Shown: positions 8,846 to 19,500, counted from the stretch's first letter. The stretch is DNA of 64,000 nucleotides from an uncultured Methanolobus sp. (GCF_963667555.1 NZ_OY763421.1:310001-374000), one strand, 5' to 3'. A program made the numbers and translations. The notes: a model not told the origin generated them from the letters alone.

Positions 8846-9901
8846 ATGCAACCCCCGCTTATACCACTAAACGAAGATTACAAATGGAAATTGTTATCTG
8901 AAATACTAAATGTTTTCGATTCAAGAGCAACCAGACAGATTCTTTCAAGGAGGGGCATTCTGCCCCTCCAAAAATCAATACCTGCCATAAAAATAGTTCT
9001 TCTGAGCATGTTCTTTTCAAGTGATATCTCCTATGTTGTAAGAGAGATCGAAGAAAGGGAAAGCTTGAGGGGATTTCTAAAAACAAATACAGTATTAACA
9101 GAAAACCAAATTTATTCAACTCTGAGCAAGTATGACCCTGAAGAATTCATCGGTTTTATCATTGACACTCTGAATAATGCATGCCCTAAGAGAAAAAGAG
9201 GCTCAAGAGGCATAATTATAGACAGTACTGATATAAACCTCCAACTTAACTGGAATGCAAAAAAAATAAGCAAGAAAAGTCTTGAAGAAAAAGAATACAA
9301 ATGGGGCCATTCAACTCACAGAGGATTCTTCATAGGAATGAAACTGACTCTTGCTCTGGATCATTCCACACTCAAACCATTAGCATTTCTTATCAATGAA
9401 GCGAATGTAGCGGAACCTAAGATCTATCCTATGATTCTTTCAGAACTGAAGAGAAAAAGGATAACAAAAGCAGGAGACATTATATTTGCGGACAGAGGAT
9501 ATTATTCCTATGAAAACTATGCGATCTCCATAAAAGAGTTCAAGGTTGTTCCACTGATATTTCCTCGCAAGAATTGTAATTTCAGGAAGCTCTTCAATAT
9601 GATGGCATATCCTTTGAACATATTCGATTCAAAAAGGGATACCAATGCTGAAATTAGTGTTTATAAGAGAATCATTGCAAAGTTCAAGGAACTGATAAGT
9701 GACTGGAAAAACTTCAGAAAAGTAAGGTCTATTATCGAAGATGTGTTCAAATTGGCGAAGAAAGCTTACTCTATGGAGAATTTGCATCGATATACGAAGA
9801 GATCTGTTCAAAAATACTGCTCTTTAGCTGTACTTTTAGTCGGGATGACTGTAAACATCGGTATTAAGGAAAAGAAGGACTTACAAGTCTTGGCTGAATG
9901 A
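8846..9901 (+). CDS. DDE transposase of the insertion sequence
   Basis: This 351-residue protein would cut and join the element's ends. The first catalytic Asp lies in GIIIDSTDIN, the second in IIFADRGYYSYENY, and the acidic residue in IEDVFKLAKKAYSME, in the expected order and spacing for DDE enzymes with an RNase H-like fold. The N-terminal third looks like a DNA-binding helical region. The frame is intact from ATG to TGA, so the copy could be active. Its TGA overlaps an ATG (ATGA at 9898-9901) that opens the frame of the interrupted host gene. No partner or passenger gene is present. Confidence 0.85.
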   Translation: MQPPLIPLNEDYKWKLLSEILNVFDSRATRQILSRRGILPLQKSIPAIKIVLLSMFFSSDISYVVREIEERESLRGFLKTNTVLTENQIYSTLSKYDPEEFIGFIIDTLNNACPKRKRGSRGIIIDSTDINLQLNWNAKKISKKSLEEKEYKWGHSTHRGFFIGMKLTLALDHSTLKPLAFLINEANVAEPKIYPMILSELKRKRITKAGDIIFADRGYYSYENYAISIKEFKVVPLIFPRKNCNFRKLFNMMAYPLNIFDSKRDTNAEISVYKRIIAKFKELISDWKNFRKVRSIIEDVFKLAKKAYSMENLHRYTKRSVQKYCSLAVLLVGMTVNIGIKEKKDLQVLAE

Positions 9902-12900
9902 AGAAGCTGGAAGGGCCCTATAATTATTATGACTATGGTGCAGGTGGTACGAGTCCTGATATAATAAATGCTGCTGAGAGTGGTTTCTTCGACACCCAGG
10001 ATGTCATACTCTGTGTAGGCGCAATGCCTGCTTTATATGGCAACACAACCGTTACGGATGGTTTTGAGGTTGCACACAATAGCGGTACTGAACTTTATGG
10101 TATCTACGGCAACAAGCCGCCTGAATGCTTTGACTATTATTCCGCAGGTAACACCAGTCGCACTATCGACCAGTATTACACCAATATGGTGAATAGCTCT
10201 CTTGAGGAATCAGTGAGACTTGAGAATGCTGAGGCTCTGCTTGTGTATCTCACAATGGCTCAGAAAATCACTTACATCAGTTATAAGCCAAATTCTCTTC
10301 TTGAGGAAGCGAGTCAAACCAATGCTTACAGCGATCTTATCGACTACACCTTCATTAATTATTATGACTATGGTGCAGGTGGTACGAGTCCTGATATCAT
10401 CAATGCCGCAGGCAGCGGTTTCTTCGATACCCAGGATGTCATACTTTGTGTAGGTGCAATGCCTGCTTTATACGGTAACACAACCGTTACGGATGGTTTT
10501 GAGGTTGCACACAATAGCGGCACTGAACTCTATGGCATCTACGGCAATGAGCCACCTGAATGCTTTGACTATTATTCCATAGGTAACACAAGTCGTACTA
10601 TCGACCAGTATTACACCAATATGGTCAATAGTTCTCTTGAGGAGTCCGTGAGACTTGAGAATGCCGAAGACCTTCTTGTTTATCTCACAATGGCCACCAA
10701 AATAACTTACATCAGTTATAAGCCAAATACACTTCTTGAGGAAGCAAGCCATACAAACGCTTACGGCGATCTTATCGACTACACCTTCATCAACTACTAT
10801 GACTACGGTGTAGGTGGCACGAGTCCTGATATCATAAATGCTGCAGGTAGCGGTTTCTTTGACACCCAGGATGCCATACTATGTGTTGGTGCAATGCCTG
10901 CCTTATACGGTAACACAACAGTTACAGATGGTTTTGAGGCTGCGCACAATAGCGGCACTGAACTTTACGGTATTTACGGTAACGAGCCTCCCGAGTGCTT
11001 TGATTATTATTCTGTAGGCAACACAAGCCGTACTATTGACCGCTATTATACTAATATGGTTAATAGCTCCCTTGAAGAACAAGTAAGACTTGAGAATGCA
11101 GAAAACATGCTATTGTACCTTGGTACAGAAGGCCCAACACTTACAAAAATAGCCATGCTGGGTAGCGTAGATCATAGCAAATACGTTTTTGTTCTTGGCA
11201 CAGAGCTCAATGGGTTCGATTTGCTGACTGCTTCAAATGATGCTAACATTTCAGAAGTTCTGGACATAACCGTATTTACACCAAATAATCCGTTACCTGG
11301 TGATTTTGATTTCTCACGCTACGGAATGATATTCATAGAATCACAGGATGGATCTGTGGTAGAAGAATGGAGTTCAAGTATAATGGCTGCCAGGAGAGGC
11401 GGAGCAAAGGTAATTGGTTACAACCTTTCCTCAAATGTCACCCTGGAAAATGTTGATCTGTATTCAGAAGACTACACAGATATTGAAAGATACTGGATAC
11501 AGGGCGGCGAGGGTAATATGAAGAGCATGCTCTTGTTTATGGGACAGACTTTCTCTGAACTATGTGAGGAAGACCTAATTCCTGAACCAGTGCTCTTAAA
11601 GGAAAAAGTAAATCTGACTTTCATCACAGGTGCCGATTCAGATGCGTATTATCTTAGCAAGGTTTTTAAAGAGAGGGCTGTGGTCTCTGATAATTTCAAC
11701 GTTAATGTCATGACTCCTGGTGAGGCGATTGCAAACTTCACAGACACTTCCGGTCAGGATCTAATACTGGTATATATGGTCGGTGGAGGAGACATCACCA
11801 CGTTGTCAAGCCTGCTCTCAGATGCAAAAGACAATGGTGTAGAAGTAAGTCTCGGGAACACTATTGATGTATATGGCTTAAACACCATAGATACACTAAA
11901 TCCTCCTCACAATGTAATTGGTAAGTATCTCGAAGCAGATGGTCAGACTAATATGGAGAATCTGATCCGCTACATCGGAGCAGAGATCTTTGATGTATAT
12001 ATCGGCTATTCACCTGTAGGTGAACCACCTATTCCTGATGACGGAATATACCATCCGGATGCATGGCCAAAGATATTCGATGACAGTACAGAGTATCTGA
12101 ACTGGTATTCAAGCAGGGCTGATGGTGGTCACGTCTACGATCCTGATGCACCTACGATTGGTATAATTGCTTATGAAATTCAAAAAGACCCTGTATTCTT
12201 TACAACCGATAATGCAATAATAAGGTATATTGAATCCAGAGGCTGCAACGTGATCTACAGTACCAATATGGTATGTATTGAAGATGTTGATTATTTCACT
12301 CAGGATGATGAAGTTCTCGTAGATGTAATACTCACCTTACAGTCTTTCCGCTTGAATCTGAATGATCCAGACACAGGTGTGGAATATCTGCAGAAGTATA
12401 ATGTACCTGTATTGAAGGGAGTACAGGATGCCTACACAAAGCCAGAGGAATTCTATAACAGTACCCTTGGAGTAAGTATAGGTGCCCGTGCTGCTATGGT
12501 CACACAACCAGAACTTGACGGGTGCCTTGATTTTGCATGGATAAGTGGAGCCATACCACATCCTGAAGATTCAACGCTTAATTATTACCAGCCTATTCAG
12601 GGACAGGTGGAATACTTCTGTGACCGTGCAATAGGATGGGCAGAACTTGGAAATACCGCAAACAAGGATAAGAAGATAAGTATCCTGTATTGGAACCATG
12701 ACGGTGGTAAAGACAATATTGGTGCAAGTTACCTTGACATCTCTTCAAGTTTCACATTGCTGCTAGAACAGATGGAAGCAGAAGGTTACGACCTCGGAAA
12801 TGGTACTATACCAGACGGTGACGAGTTCATTGACCTGTTCATTACCAGCAGGAATGTTGGTGCATGGGCACCGGGAGAACTTGAAGAAGTTGTAGAATCC

Positions 12901-15756
12901 GGTTTTGCAACCCTGATGCCTGTTGAGGATTATTTGCCATGGTACAACACATTACCTGAATCTGTCAGAGAAGAAGTTGAAAGCTTCTGGGGTGAAGCTC
13001 CAGGAGATATCATGGTGTACGAGAACGAAAGTGGAAAGTACTTCGTGATACCAACGGTGCAGGTTGGAAATGTGAATTTCATACCACAGCCAACAAAGGC
13101 CAAGCTATCTGATGAATCACTCATATACCACAACGAATCCATACCGCTGACCCACCAGTATCTGGCAGCATACCACTGGATAAATGAGGAATATGATGCA
13201 GATGCCATAATTCACTTCGGTACGCATGGTACACTTGAATGGTCACCAGGAAAAGAGATCGGACTCTGGGAATATGACTATCCTTCAATATGTGCAGCTG
13301 ACACACCTATCATCTATCCATACATCATGGACAACGTGGGTGAAGGAAGCCAGGCCAAGCATCGTGGTTATGCAGTAATGATAGACCATCTGACACCTCC
13401 GATAGTGGCAGCAGGTATCTATGGTGATCTGGTAGCTTTGCATGACAAGATACACCAGTACACCACAGAGGATGATACTGATATGCGTGCTTTGTATCGC
13501 AACAGTACGATACAGCTCTATGATAACCTCAGTCTTGCAACTGATCTTGGTGTTTCAACTGCTGAAATGAACAATATGACAGATGGTGAGTTTGAAAACT
13601 TTGTCAGCAATAATGTCCATGAATATCTCCATACATTGCAGGATACGCTGATGCCATATGGTGTCCATACTTTTGGAGTTGCACCTGAAGGCGATAAACT
13701 CATCTGTATGATCACATCAATGCTGGGCGATGATTTCACAGACCATGTCTATGCTGTTCTACAGGATACCGGTAATGAGGAAGATATGGAAACATTAGCA
13801 GAAGCTAATGCAAACTTGCTTTTGAATGCTACCCTGCTTAATGGTACGGGCGTTATAGCTGCTCAGGATGAGATCCTTGGTCTAAATGATTCAAGCATAA
13901 CGGCTGATCTGGAACTGGCAATAGAGTATGCAGATAAGATCGCCATGACAACCCGTGAAATTGATCAGACGATCAGGGCTCTGGATGGAGAATATATTGA
14001 ACCTGGACCTGGAAATGATCCTGTACGCAACCCTGAAGCATTACCTACCGGCAGGAACTTCTATGGTTTTGACCAGAGAAGATTCCCTGATGCAGAAACC
14101 TATATAATGGGCAGTCTTCTTGCAGACCAGCTGGCAGATAATTACAAGGCTTCACACGGTTATTATCCAAGCAAGATCTCATACGTGCTCTGGGCTATGG
14201 AAACACTGCGTCATGAAGGACTCATGGAAGCTCAGATATATTCACTCCTTGGAGTAGAACCAACAAGAGATGCCCTTGGAAGTATTACCGGTTTTAATGT
14301 CACACCACTTAGTGAGATGAACCATCCGAGAATTGATGTGCTTGTTCACTCTTCAGGACTGTACAGGGATACATTTGCCTTCCAGCTAAAATCGATGGAT
14401 CAGGCTGTCCGCATGGTTGCAGAACTTAATGAAAGTTGTGAGGACAACTATGTCAGATGTAACTCCCTTGCCATGGAAGCTAAACTCCTGGAAATGGGTT
14501 ACAATGAAAGCCAGGCAGAGTACCTGTCAAGATGCAGGATATTCAGTGAAGCTCCCGGCAATTATGACAACGGAATGGAAGATGCAATTGCAGCCAGCGA
14601 TACATGGGATAATGAATCCAAGCTTGCAGACCTGTTCATATCAACTTCATCTTATGCATATGGTGAGGGTATGTGGGGAGATGGTTATGAGGATCTGTTC
14701 ACAATGAATCTTATGGACGTTGATGCCGCTATCCACAGTGATTCATCGAATTTGTTCGGACTTCTTGATGGTGACGGATACGCCAGTTACCTGGGAAGTA
14801 TCGGGCTTACAATAAGGGTGCTCACAGGAGAGACACCAGAACTGTATATTTCCAATCAGGAAAATGTGGATGGTCTTGAAATCATGAGTCTCACAGAGGC
14901 TTTGAGAACAGAATTGCGTGCCCGCGACTTTAATCCTGCATGGATCACCGGAATGATGGAAGGCGATTATGCAGGCGCCCGCCAGATGGTAAAAATGGTT
15001 GAGTATCTCTGGATGTGGGAAGCAACGAACCCGGACCTTATCACAGATTCTGACTGGAACGAGATATACGAGGTTTACTTCAATGACAAGTATGACCTTG
15101 GAATCGATGAGTTCCTTGAGACCGAGAATCCATACTCTGGCCAGTCTATAATGGCCAGGATGATCGAGACTGCAAGAAAGACGGATGAGAATGGAGATCC
15201 GTATTGGGATGCTTCTGATGCTGTCCTGAATGACCTTGTTAAGAGGTATGTGGAATCTGTTGTTGAAAGTGGTGTTACCTGTTGTCACCACACCTGTGGT
15301 AATGCAAAGCTGGCTGATTTCATAGATGGTAATATGCAGGCAGCAGGAGTCACTCCGGAAATACAGCAAAGATACAATGAATTGATGTTTGAAGCTACCC
15401 TGAGGGACGAGTTTGCGGTACATCAGCAGACTGATGATAGCTTTGTGCAACAGGCACATGACGATTCTCTAAACTCAGTCCAGAGAGCCATGGCATCAGG
15501 TTCAGGTTCATCCAACCAGACAATGATGGCAGATTCCGGAGGAGCAGGAACGGATTATGATGCTCCTGTGCAGGACTCAGGAAAATCAACTCCGGATAAC
15601 TATGTCCAGGGTTATGAAATGACTCATGAGAGTGTTGTTAACGACAACAGTGTGAATAGCCCGACATTCTCAAGCTCTGATATCCTTGCATCAGTATTCG
15701 TTGTTGGAGCTCTTGGAGCTATATATGTAGGATTCTGGAAGAGAAGGAAATTCTAA
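9898..15756 (+). CDS. 3' part of the IS-interrupted CobN-like gene, complete core and anchor
   Basis: The open frame from 9898 holds the rest of repeat 3, repeats 4 and 5, two diverged modules, the full CobN-like core and the membrane anchor; in the restored protein the core's HFGTHGTLEWSPGK has His1449 and His1453. The CCHHTC cluster and the KRRKF tail are present. The first seven residues (MKKLEGP) come from the insertion sequence, so a product made from 9898 would lack the signal peptide and would probably stay in the cytoplasm. The ATG overlaps the transposase stop, which allows coupled translation, but there is no sign that this is selected. The last 360 bp are almost the same as in the preceding gene. 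It may be a silent remnant or be reactivated by precise excision. Confidence 0.8.
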   Translation: MKKLEGPYNYYDYGAGGTSPDIINAAESGFFDTQDVILCVGAMPALYGNTTVTDGFEVAHNSGTELYGIYGNKPPECFDYYSAGNTSRTIDQYYTNMVNSSLEESVRLENAEALLVYLTMAQKITYISYKPNSLLEEASQTNAYSDLIDYTFINYYDYGAGGTSPDIINAAGSGFFDTQDVILCVGAMPALYGNTTVTDGFEVAHNSGTELYGIYGNEPPECFDYYSIGNTSRTIDQYYTNMVNSSLEESVRLENAEDLLVYLTMATKITYISYKPNTLLEEASHTNAYGDLIDYTFINYYDYGVGGTSPDIINAAGSGFFDTQDAILCVGAMPALYGNTTVTDGFEAAHNSGTELYGIYGNEPPECFDYYSVGNTSRTIDRYYTNMVNSSLEEQVRLENAENMLLYLGTEGPTLTKIAMLGSVDHSKYVFVLGTELNGFDLLTASNDANISEVLDITVFTPNNPLPGDFDFSRYGMIFIESQDGSVVEEWSSSIMAARRGGAKVIGYNLSSNVTLENVDLYSEDYTDIERYWIQGGEGNMKSMLLFMGQTFSELCEEDLIPEPVLLKEKVNLTFITGADSDAYYLSKVFKERAVVSDNFNVNVMTPGEAIANFTDTSGQDLILVYMVGGGDITTLSSLLSDAKDNGVEVSLGNTIDVYGLNTIDTLNPPHNVIGKYLEADGQTNMENLIRYIGAEIFDVYIGYSPVGEPPIPDDGIYHPDAWPKIFDDSTEYLNWYSSRADGGHVYDPDAPTIGIIAYEIQKDPVFFTTDNAIIRYIESRGCNVIYSTNMVCIEDVDYFTQDDEVLVDVILTLQSFRLNLNDPDTGVEYLQKYNVPVLKGVQDAYTKPEEFYNSTLGVSIGARAAMVTQPELDGCLDFAWISGAIPHPEDSTLNYYQPIQGQVEYFCDRAIGWAELGNTANKDKKISILYWNHDGGKDNIGASYLDISSSFTLLLEQMEAEGYDLGNGTIPDGDEFIDLFITSRNVGAWAPGELEEVVESGFATLMPVEDYLPWYNTLPESVREEVESFWGEAPGDIMVYENESGKYFVIPTVQVGNVNFIPQPTKAKLSDESLIYHNESIPLTHQYLAAYHWINEEYDADAIIHFGTHGTLEWSPGKEIGLWEYDYPSICAADTPIIYPYIMDNVGEGSQAKHRGYAVMIDHLTPPIVAAGIYGDLVALHDKIHQYTTEDDTDMRALYRNSTIQLYDNLSLATDLGVSTAEMNNMTDGEFENFVSNNVHEYLHTLQDTLMPYGVHTFGVAPEGDKLICMITSMLGDDFTDHVYAVLQDTGNEEDMETLAEANANLLLNATLLNGTGVIAAQDEILGLNDSSITADLELAIEYADKIAMTTREIDQTIRALDGEYIEPGPGNDPVRNPEALPTGRNFYGFDQRRFPDAETYIMGSLLADQLADNYKASHGYYPSKISYVLWAMETLRHEGLMEAQIYSLLGVEPTRDALGSITGFNVTPLSEMNHPRIDVLVHSSGLYRDTFAFQLKSMDQAVRMVAELNESCEDNYVRCNSLAMEAKLLEMGYNESQAEYLSRCRIFSEAPGNYDNGMEDAIAASDTWDNESKLADLFISTSSYAYGEGMWGDGYEDLFTMNLMDVDAAIHSDSSNLFGLLDGDGYASYLGSIGLTIRVLTGETPELYISNQENVDGLEIMSLTEALRTELRARDFNPAWITGMMEGDYAGARQMVKMVEYLWMWEATNPDLITDSDWNEIYEVYFNDKYDLGIDEFLETENPYSGQSIMARMIETARKTDENGDPYWDASDAVLNDLVKRYVESVVESGVTCCHHTCGNAKLADFIDGNMQAAGVTPEIQQRYNELMFEATLRDEFAVHQQTDDSFVQQAHDDSLNSVQRAMASGSGSSNQTMMADSGGAGTDYDAPVQDSGKSTPDNYVQGYEMTHESVVNDNSVNSPTFSSSDILASVFVVGALGAIYVGFWKRRKF

Positions 15757-15766
15757 GGAACTTTTT

Positions 15767-15797
15767 GACGCTTTCTAATGAAAGCGTCTTTTCTTTT
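15767..15797 (+). terminator. Hairpin terminator of the interrupted CobN-like gene
   Basis: GACGCTTT (15767-15774) pairs with AAAGCGTC (15781-15788) around CTAATG and runs into TTTTCTTTTT. The loop and most of the stem equal those at 7465. Confidence 0.7.
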
Positions 15798-15851
15798 TAC
15801 TTCAATAACTAATGTTTAATTGTTTCCGTATCAATTTTATAATCAGAAAAG

Positions 15852-15995
15852 CTTATATTTGTTACAATTTAACACTTAACTGTTTTTTGATTATTTGTGA
15901 TTGGTACAAAAGTAAGGGTGGTAATTAACAAAATAATATCTTTGAGTTCTAACCAGCATATTACTCGCGAGAAGAGAACGATCCGGAGTAATATG
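15852..15995 (+). promoter_or_regulatory. Promoter region and long-armed hairpin ahead of the third leader
   Basis: A TATA-like CTTATATTTG lies at 15852-15861. Further down, CATATTACTC (15957-15966) and GAGTAATATG (15986-15995) form a perfect 10-bp inverted repeat over 19 nt and are followed by ATTTTTAA. If transcribed from the TATA box, this would be a hairpin plus short U-run ahead of the GCCGCCAAGCA leader, so it could be an attenuator; a protein-binding site is the alternative. The rest of the 334-bp gap shows no gene. Confidence 0.4.
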
Positions 15996-16027
15996 ATTTT
16001 TAAAAACAGGCATCTGATAAAGGTTAT

Positions 16028-16090
16028 GAACACTCCTGTATAGCCGCCAAGCAAGTTCAGGAGTGTTCTCACACATCACCGGGTGGTAAT
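16028..16090 (+). promoter_or_regulatory. Structured 5' leader with GCCGCCAAGCA loop, copy 3
   Basis: GAACACTCCTG (16028-16038) pairs perfectly with CAGGAGTGTTC (16058-16068). The 19-nt loop has GCCGCCAAGCAA (16043-16054). Then TCACCGGGTGGTAAT (16076-16090) leads straight into the ATG. Compared with copies 1 and 2 the stem bases change but pairing is kept, and the loop stays fixed. Here the leader precedes a small tail-like protein instead of a full CobN-like gene. Confidence 0.62.
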
Positions 16091-16456
16091 ATGCAACATA
16101 TCAAAGTAATTTCATTGATTTTAAGTATTTTGTTTGTTTTAGTGCTAACAAACATTACCGCTCTCTGTGTGGCAGATGCAAATTCAACAAGCAGCAGTAA
16201 TGTTTCTTTGAATGTCACAAATGCATCCGGTAAGAATCTGACAACACAGGATCCCAGATATGATAATTACATAGAAGGATATGATCTAAAACCAGAGACA
16301 ATGGCATCGGCTCCTGATTCAAGGGTATTTGGTTTTTCTACATCTGATCTTGTTGCATCCTTGATTATCTTAGCTGTCCTGGGATTTCATTGTGTAGCTG
16401 CTATGTTGGTGGTTTTTTTAGTGGTTATAATGTCTGCAAAGAAAAAGAAAAATTGA
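16091..16456 (+). CDS. Small exported membrane protein resembling the CobN-like C-terminal tail
   Basis: The 121-residue product has a signal peptide (about 1-30, ending near LCVADA), a Ser/Asn/Thr-rich stretch, the segment DNYIEGYDLKPETM and a membrane helix beginning FSTSDLVASLIIL with a KKKKN tail. The middle and the start of the helix match the linker and anchor of the neighbouring CobN-like proteins (DNYVEGYEMT, FSSSDILASV). It has neither repeats nor core. It shares the conserved leader with the large genes and lies 122 bp ahead of the next one, so it may be an anchoring partner or the leftover of a deleted paralogue. The function is unknown. Confidence 0.75.
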   Translation: MQHIKVISLILSILFVLVLTNITALCVADANSTSSSNVSLNVTNASGKNLTTQDPRYDNYIEGYDLKPETMASAPDSRVFGFSTSDLVASLIILAVLGFHCVAAMLVVFLVVIMSAKKKKN

Positions 16457-16578
16457 GTTCTTGCCATTTCAATACATCCTTTTGATCATGATTTTACAAA
16501 TATATCCAAATTGAGAATTAAAACAAGTAAATTGAATTTAAATCAAGTTTGTTGGTTTGAATGGTGGTGAAGTACGAT

Positions 16579-19500
16579 ATGATAGAAAAGAACATTAGAA
16601 AATACATAAAGATCAGCACGGTCTTTTTAATATTTATATTGATGCTGACAGCAGTCTCAGCAGATGCTAACAGCAACGATGAACAAGAATTAGACATGAC
16701 GGATGACACAATGGGTGAATATCTTCAGAGTTCATCTGTAAATGAAGACTTAATTAGTATTGGTGATCCTGTGCTTAATGACTCCAGGCCAAAGATATGC
16801 TATGTCCTATCAAGGCCTTACGAGATAAGTTTCATGGATCAAGTGGCAGCAAATCCGGAAATTAGCTCTCAGATGAATATTAGCACATATCTTGGAACTA
16901 CATATGCGGATCTGAGCTTTGATATTAGTGATAGTGACCTGATCCTGATGTCAAATCTTGATTCCTATGTGATCGAGGCTATTGCTCCTACAGTGGAAGA
17001 TGCAAAAACAAACGGTGCATATGTTATTTCACTAGGAGATACACTCCAGCAATGGGAACTACACAATGTTAACACATCCGCTCCTGAGTATTCTGACATT
17101 CCACTTTACATGAAATATGCATCGGAAACAAACATGTATCGTCTGAATACTTTCATAGGGGCAACGTTCTTCAGCATGAATTATACTATCGAGGATCCGG
17201 TTTCAAGACCTATATATGGTATCTACCATCCGGTCGCACCTCAAATATATGATGATCTGACCGAGTATCTGGAGTGGTACGAGGAAAGTGGCACCTATGA
17301 CTCTGCCAATCCTACAGTTGGTATAGTTATCGATAGTTTCACCTATGTGGAAAGGGACATGCCACTTCTTGATTCCCTTGTAGAGGAGATAGAGAGCAAT
17401 TCCTGCAACGTGATAGTAGCAACATATTCGTATAAGGACAGTAAGTCACTGAGCTACCTGATGCTGGACAACAAATCCGTACCTGATGTGGCAATTGTCA
17501 TTTCACGAGGCTCACGCCTGCACTACAGCAATAATGAACAGGGAATCGCTGATCTTCAAACCCTCAACATCACAGTCATGAACGGTGCACGTCTTTTCTC
17601 AGGAGTAAGCGTTGAAGAATGGGAAGAAAGCATCAAAGGTGTACCACCTGCCCAGCAATATCAGGTTGCATATGCGGAAATGGATGGTATCATTGAACCA
17701 ATTGTCATCAGCGGAAAAGCAATAGATGAAGCTACAGGTATTGAGTACAACCAGCCAATTGATTATCAGGTAGACTGGCTTGTTGACAGGGCAATAGCCT
17801 GGGCAGAGCTGCATGAGAAAGACAATTCCGAGAAGAAAGTTGTAATTCCATACTACAACCCTGAAGGTGGAAAAGCAGATGTTGGTGCTGATATAGATTA
17901 CTATCTCGATGCACAGGCAAGTCTTGCAAACCTGCTTGAAGCCATGAAAGAGCGTGGTTATGACGTTGGAACCGAGCCACTGCCAAATGCAAGTGAAATT
18001 GCAGACATGATGGTTGAAAGAGGACACAATATTGGTACCTGGGCTCCCGGTGAACTAAACAGCATGGTTGAGAATGGAACCGTGATTCTCATTCCCGAAT
18101 CTCAGTACATGGGATGGTTCGATGAGCTTACTCAGGAAAAGCAGGATGAAATGACCGATATGTGGGGCGAAGCACCAGGTAACATCATGGTCTATGAAAA
18201 CGAGACCGGCAAATATCTTGTCATTGCTGTTCTGGAATTTGGAAACATCCTTCTTGCACCTGATCCACAACACGGCTGGTCTTCCAGTGAACAGGCGATG
18301 TATAACAACGATTCATATCCGCCAACACACCAGTGTTATGCATTCTACAAGTACATGGCAAGAGAATACGATGCAGATGCGTTGTTTACAATATTCTCAA
18401 GTGTGGAACTGATGCCAGGAAAAGAATGCGGATTATCCGCAAAGGACTGGGGAGCATTGTTACTTGAAGATATGCCTCATATCCATGTACTCCCAATGGA
18501 CGCAGAAGGTGTCTTTGACAGAAGAAGGGCCAACATGCTGGTAATTGATTTCATGACACCAACGATAGTGCCTTCCGGTCTCTATGGTGATCTAGCCAAC
18601 CTCCAGGAAGAGATAACACTTTTCAAGCAGGCTTCAGATACTGCAGTCCAGGATAGTTACAGAGAAAGTATCCTGAACCAGACAAGGTCTTTGAATCTGG
18701 ATAACGACCTTAGTGTTGACCTTGATTCAATAGAAGGCAATGCTACACTTACAGACGAATTCATCGATGAATTGTCTGATTATCTGTATGATATCAAGAC
18801 CGCTTACATGCCATACGGTTCACATATTCTGGGTGAAGTCCCGCAAGGGGATGAACTTGTAATTCTAATAGAGGGCATGCTCGGTGATGAGTATGTTGAA
18901 CATGTGGAAGCACTTGGCGGAAATGAAGACCTTGCACTATCACTTCTAAGTGAAACAATACTGAACGGAACTTCTCCTTACGATGCGCAGATTCTGGTAC
19001 TAGGTCAGAATTCCACAGATCTTGATGCAGACCTGGAACTTGCATTAGATTATCTGGGAAGGATACAGGATTCAGAATGCGAGATAACAAAGATACTGGA
19101 TGCCCTTGATGGAACATATATCACACCGGGACCATCAGGTGATCCTATAAGAAATCCTGACGCTTTGCCAACCGGCAGAAATCTCTGTACATTCGATGAC
19201 CGTCTTATTCCAACAAAAGCAGCATGGGATGTAGGTTCAGAACTTGCGGAAGAGATGCTTGACCTTAAACTTGAGGAAGACGGTGAATATCCGGAAAAGA
19301 TTGCTTTCCTGCTGTGGTCTGTGGAAACAACAAGAAATCAGGGAGTTATGGAATCTGAGATTCTCAAACTGCTTGGTGTTGAACCACAATATGATAGCAA
19401 AAACAGGATATCAGGTCTCAGGCTCATGGATTCCACAGAACTTGGCAGACCCAGGATAGATGTCATGGTTGTTACATCAGGTCTTTACCGTGATGTATAT

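Larger units (their letters stand above)
8665..9920 (+). mobile_element. 1,256-bp insertion sequence with DDE transposase
   Basis: The element sits in repeat 3 of the CobN-like gene. The ends are imperfect inverted repeats starting TAGGGTCCT (left) and, reversed, TAGGGCCCT (right), with about 13 of 19 positions matching. If the ends are set there, TAATTATTA (8656-8664 and 9921-9929) is a 9-bp direct target duplication. The flanks are AT-rich and partly palindromic, so the exact cut could shift by one or two bases. It carries one transposase gene covering most of its length. The family resembles IS4/IS5-type DDE elements of methanogens; I cannot name the exact group. Confidence 0.9.
7691..11130 (+). 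repeat. Five tandem 435-bp repeats, the third split by an insertion sequence
   Basis: Units of 435 bp (145 codons) start at 7691, 8126, 8561, 10261 and 10696. Unit 3 is split between 8664 and 9930. The distance from unit 3 to unit 4 is 435 bp after subtracting 1,265 bp (element plus one 9-bp target copy), which confirms the boundaries. Each unit encodes a module starting ITYISYK and containing TQDVILCVGAMPALYG. The units resemble one another closely but less than those of the preceding gene, and are the same kind of module. Confidence 0.92.
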
